DNA of 64,000 nucleotides from Paenibacillus camerounensis (GTDB lineage: Bacteria > Bacillota > Bacilli > Paenibacillales > Paenibacillaceae), in the NCBI RefSeq assembly GCF_000723885.1, contig NZ_CCDG010000010.1:1-64000 (forward strand), in the 5' to 3' direction. The first letter of the stretch is position 1, and the number at the start of each line of letters is the position of its first letter. Positions 32,725 to 42,100 of the stretch are shown here, piece after piece. Below the pieces are notes generated by a model. The model searched no databases and was not told the DNA's origin. It worked only from the letters and a program-made list of their open reading frames with translations. Both the position numbers and the translations under genes were made by a program.

Positions 32725-33146
32725 CTGCGCCGGTTTCCCTTGGACTGCATCTGCTGCTGGGTGTAGCTGCCGGAATTGCCGTCGGCGGAGGGGTCATAGC
32801 CCTGTTCATTGTGCTGGATATGGTGCCCCGGCTTGCCCAGCTGACTTCATCCTACAATAAGGTGCACTGGTATGAAGGCGCGATGGTCGGCGGTTCACTG
32901 CTTGGAACGGTGAGTGATTTCTGGAACTGGAAAATATCCGCAGGTCCGCTGGCTGAGCTGGGAGTGGGCCTGCTCGACGGTATTTTTGTCGGCATGCTGG
33001 CTGCGGCCCTGACGGAAGTGCTGAACGTGCTGCCGATTCTGGCGAAACGCCTGCATATGACACATTATATGTTCGGGCTTCTGATGGCGATGGTCTGCGG
33101 CAAGGTTGCAGGTTCCTTATTTGACTGGTTTGTGTACCAGCGCTAG
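32721..33146 (+). CDS. spoVAB: Stage V sporulation protein AB
   Basis: A 141-residue membrane protein with about four segments (LHLLLGVAAGIAVGGGVIALFIVLDMVPRL, GAMVGGSLLGTVSDFW, LLDGIFVGMLAAALTEVLNVLPIL, YMFGLLMAMVCGKVAGSLFDWF). It overlaps spoVAA (ATGA), with GGGGGGAG upstream. In B. subtilis spoVAC, AD and AE follow, but here a GerA-family gene comes next, so those members must be elsewhere. Confidence 0.92.
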   Translation: MTAPVSLGLHLLLGVAAGIAVGGGVIALFIVLDMVPRLAQLTSSYNKVHWYEGAMVGGSLLGTVSDFWNWKISAGPLAELGVGLLDGIFVGMLAAALTEVLNVLPILAKRLHMTHYMFGLLMAMVCGKVAGSLFDWFVYQR

Positions 33147-33206
33147 GAGCTGCAGCTGCTGTCCCGGCTGTCCGGAGAATCAAGGAACTTTTAAGGGGGT
33201 TATGGA

Positions 33207-35738
33207 GTGACGAGGTATATTCACAGCGGAGACCAGGTGAAAGCCGAGAAATCAAAGGCTTCTGCTCCGGCACAAGCAGAAGTGCAGGGGGCTCGAACAG
33301 AGCCGCCGGATGAACTCGGCAGATTGCTTGAGGGAGGCCAGACGGTTCCGGAAGGTGAACATGAGACTGCTGCAGCCGGCAGATCAGAGGGAGACGCAAC
33401 TATGCAAACAAATCAGCCGCAGAACAAAAAGCCGGAAGACAGCAATACCGGCAATAATAATAATCAGGGAAACGTCAGTAATGCCGATGCCGGCGCAGGG
33501 CAGCAGGATGAAGAAGGGGCAGGAGGGGCTGACATAGGCGTAGATGCCTCAGTGACGGGATATGGGGACCATGACCTGCAGACCTCTGATGTTGCCGGTA
33601 CGCCGGATCAGGAAGGGGAGAAGACACCGGAAATATCCGGTGCCTCTGACACAGAGACAATGACAGGGGCTGACGGCAGTGCCGTGCGTGATGCGGGGGC
33701 GGAGTCAGAGCCTCACAGCAGAAGCAGCCAGCAGGATGCAGCGGCAATGGACAATAACCCTGAACAGGGAGCTTCGCCGGAACAGGAGGAGGCCCCGGAG
33801 AAGGGCAGCGGCTTAAGGGGTTTCTTGTCCACACTGTTTGGCGATGACGGAGATCAGGAGGATACTACCGGCGCTGAGAATTCCGGCGGACAGAATGAAC
33901 GGAGCCCCGGTCAGCAGGACAACGGGAATTCCGGTCAGCAGGACAACGGATTCTCCGGCGGCGGGGATGCCGAAATTTCCAGTGAGCTGGGTACAGAGGA
34001 GCCGGAAAAGGCCCAAAAGGGTTTTTTCGCCAGGCTGTTCGGCGATGAACCGGATGAGGATGCGGAGGGGGAGGAAGATACCGGCGGCGAACAGGGAGCG
34101 GATAAAGTAACGGTCAAGAAGGACAAGGAGCAGACAGGGAAAAAAGCCGGGAAGCGGGCGAAGGAAGGGCAGGATCCGCAGGAGAAAAAGGCTGATCCGC
34201 TGCAGAAGAAGCGGGATTCGGAGCGCTCAGACTCGCTGGAGCAGTCAATCATTTACTGGCAGGGGCATGATAAGATTCCTGAGCGTCTGGAGGACACCAA
34301 GAATACACTGACAGAGGTGCTGGGGCTCGGGTCCTCCTTTGACATCGTATTCAGGGAGATGACCTTTGGCGGCCGAAAGGCCGCGCTGCTGTGCATCAGC
34401 GGCTTTGCCAAGGATACGATCATTGATGAAATTCTGAAACGGCTGACGTACCTGACCCCGGACGAGGTATCCACCGGTGCGCTAAGCAGCTTTATGACCG
34501 AATATATTCCTCATGTGCAGGTGGAAAAGGGCGAGCTGCTGAGTGAAAGTATTAACAAGGTGCTGTCCGGCATGAGTGCATTCTTCCTTGAAGGGGAGAA
34601 CCAGGTCATCATCATGGATACCCGTGCCTATCCGGCGCGCGGTCCTGATGAACCCTCCATTGAGCGTGTTGTACGCGGAGCCCGTGACGGCTTCACAGAA
34701 ACACTGCTGAGCAATGTGGCGCTGGTACGCAGAAGAATCCGCGACCCCGGACTGAAATATGAGATGCACCAGGTCGGACGCCGGACACGGACCGATGTCT
34801 GTGTAGCCTATATTGATGATATCGTGGACAAGACTCAGGTGCTGGCAGTTACCGACAAAATCAAGAGCATTGACATCGACGGCATTCCGCTGGCGGATAA
34901 GCAGCTGGAAGAGGCGATTGTGGGCAGAGGGTGGAACCCTTATCCGCTTGTCCGCTACTCAGAGCGCCCTGATACCGTGGCATCACATCTGCTGGAAGGC
35001 CGGGTTGTGATCTTTGTGGATACCTCACCAAGCGTCATTGTCCTGCCGACGACGTTTTTTGATCTGTGTCAGCATGCCGAGGAGAACCGGCAGACCCCGT
35101 TCATGGGAACTTATCTGCGCTGGGTGCGGTTTATAGGCGTATTTGCCTCCATGTTTCTGCTGCCGCTCTGGATGCTGCTGGTTATCCATCCTGAGCTTAA
35201 GCCGGCCATGCTGGAGTTTATAGGTCCGCAGAAAATGGCTAAGATTCCGCTGCTGGCCCAATTTCTGATTGTTGAGCTCGGGGTTGACCTGCTTCGTATG
35301 GCAGCCGTGCATACGCCGACTCCGCTGGGCTCAGCGATGGGGCTGATCGCTGCCATTCTGGTCGGAGACATCGCCGTACAGACGGGGCTGTTTGTCAATG
35401 AGGTCGTGCTGTATATGGCGGTTGCCTCAATCGGAATGTTCGCTACGCCTTCCTATGAGCTGGGGCTGGCGAACCGGATTGTCAGGCTCGCGCTGCTGCT
35501 CGCCGTGGCTGTCTTCCAGGTGCCGGGGTTCATGATCGGGACAACGCTGCTGATTATTCTTCTGACTACCCACCGGTCATACAACTCCTCATATTTGTGG
35601 CCGTTTATACCATTTAATGCAAAAGCTCTCGGCGCGATTCTGGTCCGGCAGCCGGTGCTCAGCTCCAAAGCAAGGCCGTCATTCAACAAAACACGGGATA
35701 ATACCAGAATGCCGCCTGTCCAGGAGAACGAGAAGTAG
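33207..35738 (+). CDS. SpoVAF-like GerA-family protein with long acidic N-terminal extension
   Basis: An 843-residue protein; B. subtilis SpoVAF has about 490. Residues 1-345 are low-complexity, rich in Glu, Asp, Gly, Gln and Ser, and hold imperfect repeats: GFLSTLFGDDGD and GFFARLFGDEPD, and GQQDNGNSGQQDNG. A Lys-rich block (GKKAGKRAKEGQDPQEKK) follows. From about residue 346 the GerA domain is complete: IIYWQGHDKIPERLED, GARDGFTETLLSNVALVRRRIRDPGLKYE, ERPDTVASHLLEGRVVIFVD, then about five membrane segments to residue 815. It starts at a GTG with AAGGGGG upstream. It lies between spoVAB and lysA, where B. subtilis has SpoVAF before lysA. SpoVAF aids germination signalling. The extension is unusual and its role unknown. 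Confidence 0.88.
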   Translation: MTRYIHSGDQVKAEKSKASAPAQAEVQGARTEPPDELGRLLEGGQTVPEGEHETAAAGRSEGDATMQTNQPQNKKPEDSNTGNNNNQGNVSNADAGAGQQDEEGAGGADIGVDASVTGYGDHDLQTSDVAGTPDQEGEKTPEISGASDTETMTGADGSAVRDAGAESEPHSRSSQQDAAAMDNNPEQGASPEQEEAPEKGSGLRGFLSTLFGDDGDQEDTTGAENSGGQNERSPGQQDNGNSGQQDNGFSGGGDAEISSELGTEEPEKAQKGFFARLFGDEPDEDAEGEEDTGGEQGADKVTVKKDKEQTGKKAGKRAKEGQDPQEKKADPLQKKRDSERSDSLEQSIIYWQGHDKIPERLEDTKNTLTEVLGLGSSFDIVFREMTFGGRKAALLCISGFAKDTIIDEILKRLTYLTPDEVSTGALSSFMTEYIPHVQVEKGELLSESINKVLSGMSAFFLEGENQVIIMDTRAYPARGPDEPSIERVVRGARDGFTETLLSNVALVRRRIRDPGLKYEMHQVGRRTRTDVCVAYIDDIVDKTQVLAVTDKIKSIDIDGIPLADKQLEEAIVGRGWNPYPLVRYSERPDTVASHLLEGRVVIFVDTSPSVIVLPTTFFDLCQHAEENRQTPFMGTYLRWVRFIGVFASMFLLPLWMLLVIHPELKPAMLEFIGPQKMAKIPLLAQFLIVELGVDLLRMAAVHTPTPLGSAMGLIAAILVGDIAVQTGLFVNEVVLYMAVASIGMFATPSYELGLANRIVRLALLLAVAVFQVPGFMIGTTLLIILLTTHRSYNSSYLWPFIPFNAKALGAILVRQPVLSSKARPSFNKTRDNTRMPPVQENEK

Positions 35739-35936
35739 CCGTACAAAAAATACAAATCAACTGCACATTAGTCCATTCTATGACGTTCCCCTTGTCTGGT
35801 ATACTGAATACACTAAATAGCCCCTGTGAAGTCCGGGTTTCAGCCTGAAGCCTGTTTTTGGAACTCTGAGGGGCAATATTTCATACAATAGACAGGGTGG
35901 AATCAAGACGTTCCACGGAAATTGGAGGATTGGACA
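35739..35936 (+). promoter_or_regulatory. lysA leader with two hairpins
   Basis: After TATACT (about 35798-35803, a possible -10) the leader can form GCCCCT/AGGGGC (35821-35876) and a smaller hairpin GTGGAA-8-TTCCAC (35897-35916) just before the ribosome site of lysA. It does not match the lysine riboswitch or a full T-box. Regulation is possible but unproven. Confidence 0.35.
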
Positions 35937-37271
35937 ATGTTTTTACACGGGACGAGCCGGATTAATGATGCCGGACATCTGGAAATCGGCGGATGTGATG
36001 TAACAGAACTCAAGGCGGAATATGGTACCCCGCTATATATAATGGACGAGCAATTAATCCGTCAGCGCTGCCGCGAGTATATGGATGCCTTCAGAGCCTC
36101 CGGGCTGGGCTTCCAGGTTGCTTATGCGAGCAAAGCCTTCTCCATCATGGCGATGTGCCGCCTGGCTGACGAAGAAGGACTGTCGCTGGACGTCGTATCT
36201 GACGGCGAATTGTACACAGCACTGCAAGCCGGCTTCCCGGCTGAGCGCATTCACTTCCACGGTAACAATAAGACGCCGGATGAGATTGAAATGGCGATTG
36301 AAGCGGGCATCGGCTGCTTTGTGGTTGATAACCTTGTGGAGCTTGGCCTTCTGCAGGCTATCGCTGCCAGCAAGGAAGTTACTGTCAATGTGCTGCTGCG
36401 CGTGACGCCGGGGGTTGAAGCCCATGCCCACCATGCCTATGCTTCTACTGGCCAGACCGACTCCAAGTTCGGCTTCGACATCGGCAACGGTTCTGCTTAT
36501 GCAGCTGTTCAGCAGGCCGCGGGCAAAGCCAATCTTCAGCTGCTGGGCGTTCATTCCCACATCGGCTCACAGATTTTTGAAACGGAAGGCTTCCAGCTGG
36601 CAGTTGAACGGATTGCCGATTTCACCCGCAAGGTGAAGGAAGAGCTGAACGTCGATTTTCCTGTCGTTAACCTTGGCGGAGGCTTCGGCATCCGGTATGT
36701 GGACGGCGATACTCCGCTGCTCGTATCGGAATATGTTGCTGCTATTACAGATGCGGTTAAGACACATTTTGCCGGGATCGGCAGCCAGCTGCCGCAAATC
36801 TGGGTAGAGCCGGGCCGCAGCATCGTCGGTGATGCCGGTACGACGCTGTATACAGTAGGTACGAACAAGGAGATTCCGGGTGTCCGCAAATATGTTGCTG
36901 TTGACGGCGGCATGACGGATAATCCGCGCCCTGCGCTATACGAATCCAAGTATGAAGCACTGCTGGCTAACCGGGCTACTGAGGACAACGCAGAGACGGT
37001 TTCCATCGCCGGCAAATGCTGTGAGAGCGGCGATATGCTGATCTGGGATGTAGAGCTGCCTTCCGTGAAGAGCGGGGATCTGCTCGCAGTAGCCTGCACC
37101 GGTGCCTATAACTATTCGATGGCCAGCAATTACAACCGAATCCGCCGTCCGGCAGTGGTGTTTGTGCAGAACGGACAGAGCGATCTGGTTGTGCGCCGTG
37201 AGAGTCATCATGACATTGTCGCCAACGATATTGTCCCTGAGCGTATTGCCAAGCAGGCTGTAACGAAGTAA
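35937..37271 (+). CDS. lysA: Diaminopimelate decarboxylase
   Basis: A 444-residue PLP enzyme that makes L-lysine from meso-diaminopimelate, the last step of lysine synthesis. Motifs: AYASKAFS with the PLP lysine at residue 66, HFHGNNKTPDEI, GVHSHIGSQIFE, VNLGGGFGIRY (phosphate-binding glycines), VEPGRSIVGDAGTTLY and GKCCESGDML, the acid-binding cysteine region of the partner subunit. GGAGG precedes the ATG at 35937. It follows a SpoVAF-like gene as in B. subtilis; lysine pathway regulation might act through the leader. The length is normal. Confidence 0.97.
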   Translation: MFLHGTSRINDAGHLEIGGCDVTELKAEYGTPLYIMDEQLIRQRCREYMDAFRASGLGFQVAYASKAFSIMAMCRLADEEGLSLDVVSDGELYTALQAGFPAERIHFHGNNKTPDEIEMAIEAGIGCFVVDNLVELGLLQAIAASKEVTVNVLLRVTPGVEAHAHHAYASTGQTDSKFGFDIGNGSAYAAVQQAAGKANLQLLGVHSHIGSQIFETEGFQLAVERIADFTRKVKEELNVDFPVVNLGGGFGIRYVDGDTPLLVSEYVAAITDAVKTHFAGIGSQLPQIWVEPGRSIVGDAGTTLYTVGTNKEIPGVRKYVAVDGGMTDNPRPALYESKYEALLANRATEDNAETVSIAGKCCESGDMLIWDVELPSVKSGDLLAVACTGAYNYSMASNYNRIRRPAVVFVQNGQSDLVVRRESHHDIVANDIVPERIAKQAVTK

Positions 37272-37311
37272 ATTTTTTACTCCGGCACAGGCTGGACGGG
37301 CTAGGTGTGCT

Positions 37312-37350
37312 GCAAAGCAGGCGGGAAACCCTCCCGCTTGCTTTGCTTTG
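37312..37350 (+). terminator. Terminator-like hairpin after lysA
   Basis: GCAAAGCAGGCGGG pairs with CCCGCTTGCTTTGC. The T run after it is interrupted, so strength is uncertain. Confidence 0.5.
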
Positions 37351-37417
37351 TGCAGAGTTTCATAGTAAACTAATAAACGTATTCTACATCTGAACTTTTG
37401 GAAGGGGTCATTTACAT

Positions 37418-37849
37418 ATGGCAAAGCAAGCGAAAGTAACACTTGAGAACGGCGGCGTAGTGCTGATCGACCTGTTTGAGAACGATGCTCCTAACACTGT
37501 AGCCAACTTTGAGAAGCTGGCTAACGACGGCTTCTACAACGGTCTTGTATTCCACCGCGTTATCCCTGGCTTCGTAGCACAGGGCGGCTGCCCTAACGGA
37601 ACAGGAACTGGCGGTCCGGGCTACACCATTAACTGTGAGATCAACCCTAACAAGCATGAGCGCGGGTCACTGGCAATGGCTCATGCCGGCAAAAACACAG
37701 GCGGAAGCCAGTTCTACATCTGCTACGGACCACAGCCGCACCTTGACGGAGTACACACTGTATTCGGTAAAGTAGTACAAGGCATGGAGCTGGTTGACAG
37801 CTTCCAGGGACGCGACAAGATGACTTCAGTTGAAATTATTGAAGCTTAA
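37418..37849 (+). CDS. ppiB: Cyclophilin-type peptidyl-prolyl isomerase
   Basis: A 143-residue cytoplasmic cyclophilin that catalyses cis-trans isomerisation of proline bonds in folding proteins. The catalytic and binding motifs are clear: [63 protein letters not shown]. The length is typical of bacterial cyclophilins. GGAAGGGG lies upstream of the ATG. Its position downstream of lysA is conserved with B. subtilis. Confidence 0.97.
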   Translation: MAKQAKVTLENGGVVLIDLFENDAPNTVANFEKLANDGFYNGLVFHRVIPGFVAQGGCPNGTGTGGPGYTINCEINPNKHERGSLAMAHAGKNTGGSQFYICYGPQPHLDGVHTVFGKVVQGMELVDSFQGRDKMTSVEIIEA

Positions 37850-37889
37850 TTAATCCGGTTTAGGGGTACATGCCCTTTTCGGATAACGC

Positions 37890-37929
37890 AAAAGCACCGT
37901 GCTGGTTTTTCCAGCGCGGTGCTTTTTTT
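37890..37929 (+). terminator. Rho-independent terminator after ppiB
   Basis: AAAGCACCGTGCTGG pairs with CCAGCGCGGTGCTTT around TTTTT and is followed by a T run. Confidence 0.9.
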
Positions 37930-38038
37930 GATATAAATGAATTTATATGTTTTACACTATCCATAATCCTTATCTTTCTCGCAGGAACGGTTACCGCCTT
38001 CTCTGGAGGACGGCATAGCCGTTTCTACTTGTACAAAC

Positions 38039-38794
38039 CTACAAGCTTCTTTTACGGGAGTTGCCCCGGCTTCTAAGGGTTTCCGGAAGTTTGAAGAAGA
38101 TCAGAAACATCATCAGGAAAATGAGAAAGGCAAAGGCCTCCTCCACCAGCAGATAATAGGGATAAGGGCCAAAATAATCGAGTACAGAGAATGTGCCGGG
38201 CTTATGCGCCAGGAACATATAGTTGGCACCCAGCAGCTTATCCAAGCCAAAGACCACGGCAGCAACCAGGTTGAGGCCCAGCATCGTGAACAGCAGTGAC
38301 CGCCAGGTTGGACGGTAGCCGTAGGCCCAGGTCATGAACAGGGATGAGAGCACGATCGCCGCATGGGCGGTGAAAAACAGTATAAAACGGAAATGAGGAA
38401 AAGGATACACCAGATTGGGGGTTAAAAGAGCGATAACCGCTCCGCCGATTCCGGCAAAATAAAGAAAGTCATAGAGCAGCCGGCTGCGGGTCAGCAGCAT
38501 AATAATGGATAATAGCAGAGTAATCCCGCACAGCTCAAGCGGCAGCGAGTGCCGGGCTGTCCAGATGCCGTGCGAAAGATACCAGGCATGCAGTCCGCCA
38601 TCTGAAGCCAGCAGCACTATGATCAGCAGCCAGCGGACGGAGTTCCGCAGTGACGGGCGGGTACGCAGCGCAAATCTGGCCGAGAACAGCAGCAGGCAGA
38701 GTATTGCTGTCACACCAAGAGCAATGAAATGCGGCAGCGAGAACATAATGAAATCTGTTTCATGCTTCCGTCCAAATAAGGTAATCAGGTCCAC
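38039..38794 (-). CDS. YwaF/TIGR02206-type membrane protein
   Basis: A 251-residue protein with about seven membrane segments. It starts at a GTG with AAAGGAG upstream. HAWYLSHGIWTARHSLPLELCG, GAVIALLTPNLVYPFPHFRFILFFTAHAAIV and YFGPYPYYLLVEEAFAFLIF match the uncharacterised TIGR02206/YwaF family. No ligand or function is known to me. It is divergent from the adhesin region and alone. Confidence 0.85.
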   Translation of the reverse strand: MDLITLFGRKHETDFIMFSLPHFIALGVTAILCLLLFSARFALRTRPSLRNSVRWLLIIVLLASDGGLHAWYLSHGIWTARHSLPLELCGITLLLSIIMLLTRSRLLYDFLYFAGIGGAVIALLTPNLVYPFPHFRFILFFTAHAAIVLSSLFMTWAYGYRPTWRSLLFTMLGLNLVAAVVFGLDKLLGANYMFLAHKPGTFSVLDYFGPYPYYLLVEEAFAFLIFLMMFLIFFKLPETLRSRGNSRKRSL

Positions 38795-38933
38795 AACGGT
38801 CGCTCCTTTTTAAATAAGTCTTGCTTATCAAAAATAAATATTCTGATTTTAAACATTATTCTGATTCTAAGCTTCTATACTTAGGTGATATAAGTATATA
38901 ACGCTCAAGCTGACCAGAAAAGGAAGGAATTCT

Positions 38934-39056
38934 GTGTGTTTACATAAGATGGACGTTTTACGACCGAAATACATAACTGGCCTTGGGGCGGAGTATGTCA
39001 TTACAAACAGGTTCGGCGACATCTTTAACAGAATCCTTGGCGGGAGCTTGATATGA
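38934..39056 (+). CDS. Small leader ORF 1 (40 residues) before the adhesin
   Basis: A GTG with AAGGAAGG six bases upstream starts a 40-residue frame, MCLHKMDVLRPKYITGLGAE followed by YVITNRFGDIFNRILGGSLI. Its TGA overlaps the ATG of the next mini-ORF (ATGA). No similar protein is known to me. The good ribosome site and the coupling suggest it is translated. It could be a regulatory leader peptide, a small secreted or membrane-active peptide, or a decayed gene end. Confidence 0.45.
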   Translation: MCLHKMDVLRPKYITGLGAEYVITNRFGDIFNRILGGSLI

Positions 39057-39103
39057 AAACCAGGAAATGGGGGCTACCGGGGAATGGTGAAAAAAAGGAT
39101 TAG
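39053..39103 (+). CDS. Small leader ORF 2 (16 residues) overlapping the adhesin start
   Basis: The peptide MKTRKWGLPGNGEKKD starts at an ATG six bases after GGGAG and ends at a TAG 17 bases inside the adhesin gene, in a different frame. Ribosomes leaving it would be next to the adhesin ATG at 39084. It could couple adhesin translation to the leader. Confidence 0.4.
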   Translation: MKTRKWGLPGNGEKKD

Positions 39104-42100
39104 TCTGGCGCTTGTGGTTCTTATGCTATTTGTGCAATACGCTTACGGTATCGGGTCTATTTCACAGGTTAAGGCAGCAGCGATTGAAAATGAGGCGGAC
39201 ATCATTACCAGTGTGTCCATGGCTGTTTACGGACCTGACGGAAGTACGGTTACCGGCAGCGTCTATGACGTGAACTCAACCGTCACCCTTGATTATACAT
39301 GGGCGCTTCCGGACGGACACAGCTATAGCGCAGGGGATACTTTTACCTTCAAGCTCCCTGAGCAGTTCCAGCTGTACAATGATATCAGCGGGGAACTCGT
39401 CTCAGATGACGGGCAGGCAGGGGTATTCACGATCAGTAAGGATACTCATGAAGCGGCTATGACCTTTGGCAACTACATTGAGAGCCATGGGAATGTCCAC
39501 GGAACCCTGCGGGTCAATACCAAGTTTGACCGGACAAAAGTCGGCGGGAGCACGACAGAGCAGATTGTCTTTCCGGTTAAAGGCGGTTCACAGACCATAA
39601 TTGTGTCATTCAAGCCGGAGGTAGGCTCAACAATCGGCAAGTCCGGTGTTGCCAGCGGCTTCAATGCCGGACGGATTGACTGGACTGTGGATGTGAACAA
39701 ACGGCTGGAGCCGGTGACAAATGCAGTTGTTACCGATCCGGTCCCGGCGGGTTTGTCACTGGACAATACGGTGACACTGGCTGTGTATGAGCTGAATGTG
39801 CAGCTTGACGGCTCAGTGCAGCAGGGGGGCCTGGTGGATACCGGGAAATATACCGCGGAGGTTGCCGGTGGCGTGCTTACCGTGCGTTTTGCCGATCCGG
39901 TCATTAACGGGGCTTACCGGCTCACCTATTCCACAGGAATCACTGGCGATGAAGCCAGCTATACCAATACCGCGACCTTTACGGGAGACGGACGCGATCC
40001 GGCCAGTGCCTCTGCGACTGTTACAGTAGAGCGCGGCGGCAGCCTCAAAAAACAAGCGGTGCACTATGATTGGGGTATTCAGGTCATTACCTGGGCTATT
40101 GAATACAACTACAATCTGAAGGCTATTCCGCAGCAGAGCGCAGTGCTTACAGACCTGTTCGATGATTCCCAGCGGCTTGTGCCCGGTTCGGTTGTTGTTT
40201 ATCCGGTAACCCTTGATTCAACCGGAACAGCAATCAAGGGTTCGGCCCTGACAGAAAACACCGACTATATAGTGAGCGGTATTACCGGGGACAAAAAGCA
40301 GGGCTTCAAGCTTCAGTTCACTAACGGTATCAGCTCTGCATACCGGATCGAGTATAAAACGGAGGCGGTCGGCCGTGTGTTTAAGGACCATACGGTGACG
40401 AATACCGTATCCGAAAGCACCTACAGCTCTACAGCTACACAGCTGGTCAGACCGATCATTATTTACAAAACCTTCTCGGGGGCAGATTACAAAGCGCACA
40501 CCGCAAACTGGAAAATCACACTAAATGGTGATAACTATCCGATGAAGGAGGTACTCGTTACTGATACCTTCCCGCAGGGCGGTCAAAAGCTGCTCCCGGA
40601 TACCATTGTGGTGCGGAACAGCAGCGGTACCGTGCTTGGCGATTCAGCGTACACACTGGAATATGTTTCGCCGGTTGTGCCGAATGCCGGCTTCAAGGTG
40701 AAATTTAAATCTGCTATCAGCGGATCTTATACCATCAGTTATACTACACAGTTCAGCAATGACTGGCTGAAGGGCACCACCGATGATTTTATCAATACCG
40801 CCAGAATTGACTGGAAGGATATCGAAGGCGTAACTCAGACTGCCAGTGCAGACGGTAAATTCATTCCCCGTCCGGAGTGGAAGAATAACGGCTTCAAAAC
40901 CGGGGTATATGATGCTTCCGGGAAGGAACTGACTTGGACGGTAGGGGTTAATTACACAGCGAAAGCAGTAGCAGCTCCTATTGTTTCAGATGTGCTTACT
41001 GCAGGGCAGAGCCTGGTTCCGGATTCCCTCAAGGTCTACAGATTGAATGTGGACGCCAAAGGGGATTATAAACAGGGAACAGAGCTGGGCAAAAGTGCAT
41101 ACTCGTATTCAGTAGGAAGCGGCAATGAACTGCGGGTTGTGTTCACAGACAGCATTAATGAACCGTATGTTATCGTCTTCAAGACCAGCCTGGCCGGACA
41201 GCTGATAGGCAGTACTGTAGTTAATACTGCAAAGCTTCTGGATGGGACCGTGAAGGTATCCAAGGATCTGATTGCCTCAGTGACGATTCCGCACGGCGGG
41301 GAATACATCCTGAAGAGCGGGCTGCAGAACGGGGATAAGGTCGATTGGAGCCTGGCAGTGAACCGCAGCCAGTCCCATGTGAAGGATGCCAAAATTATTG
41401 ATACACCAAGCTATAATCAGATATTGCTGCCGGATTCATTCCGGCTGTACGCCGGAGTTGCTTCCGCTAACGGTGACATCACCAAGAGCGGTACAGCACT
41501 CGTTAAAGATGTGGATTACAACTTGAAGGTACTGGCCGATGAAGATGGCAGACAGAGCTTTGAATTAAGCTTCGCCGGAGACATCGACAAGGCGTATATC
41601 CTTGAATATCAGTCACTGATTGTAGCAAAGACCGGTGACAAGCTGACCAATACGGCTCAATTCACCGGAAATAACGTTGTGCTCGTTGATAAGGATACAA
41701 CCTCAGAGCTGATCGTGGGCGTATCCAGCGGTTCGGGTACAGGCAGCGGCGAGCGGGGAACACTGACTGTCAGCAAGCTGGACGCACAGGATAGCGGGAA
41801 GCACCTGGCGGGCGCAACCTTTGAGCTGTACCGGCTGAATGGTACTGAACGTGTTCTGGTAAACACCCGGACTACGGAAGCTGCAGGGACAGCGGTATTT
41901 AACAACCTGTGGCTGGGCAGCTATGTTCTGATTGAAACAGCAGCGCCAACCGGATACGTGCTGGATACAAAAGAATATCCTGTAACCATAGGCTCGGTAT
42001 CAGGCGTTAACCTGACGGTGTATAATACCGCAGTGCTGCCTACAGCGACGGCTGCTCCGACAGCTACACCAACTGTGGCACCAACAACAGCACCAACGGT

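Noticed and set aside
35891..35916. AGGGTGGAAT before lysA, similar to a T-box antiterminator core
   Set aside because: It lacks the rest of a T-box (specifier stem, AGGGTGGNACCGCG core and a following terminator), and the bases fit a simple local hairpin.
38820..39083. A cyclic-di-GMP riboswitch before the adhesin
   Set aside because: The conserved class I and II motifs are not present, and the region is better explained by overlapping small ORFs.
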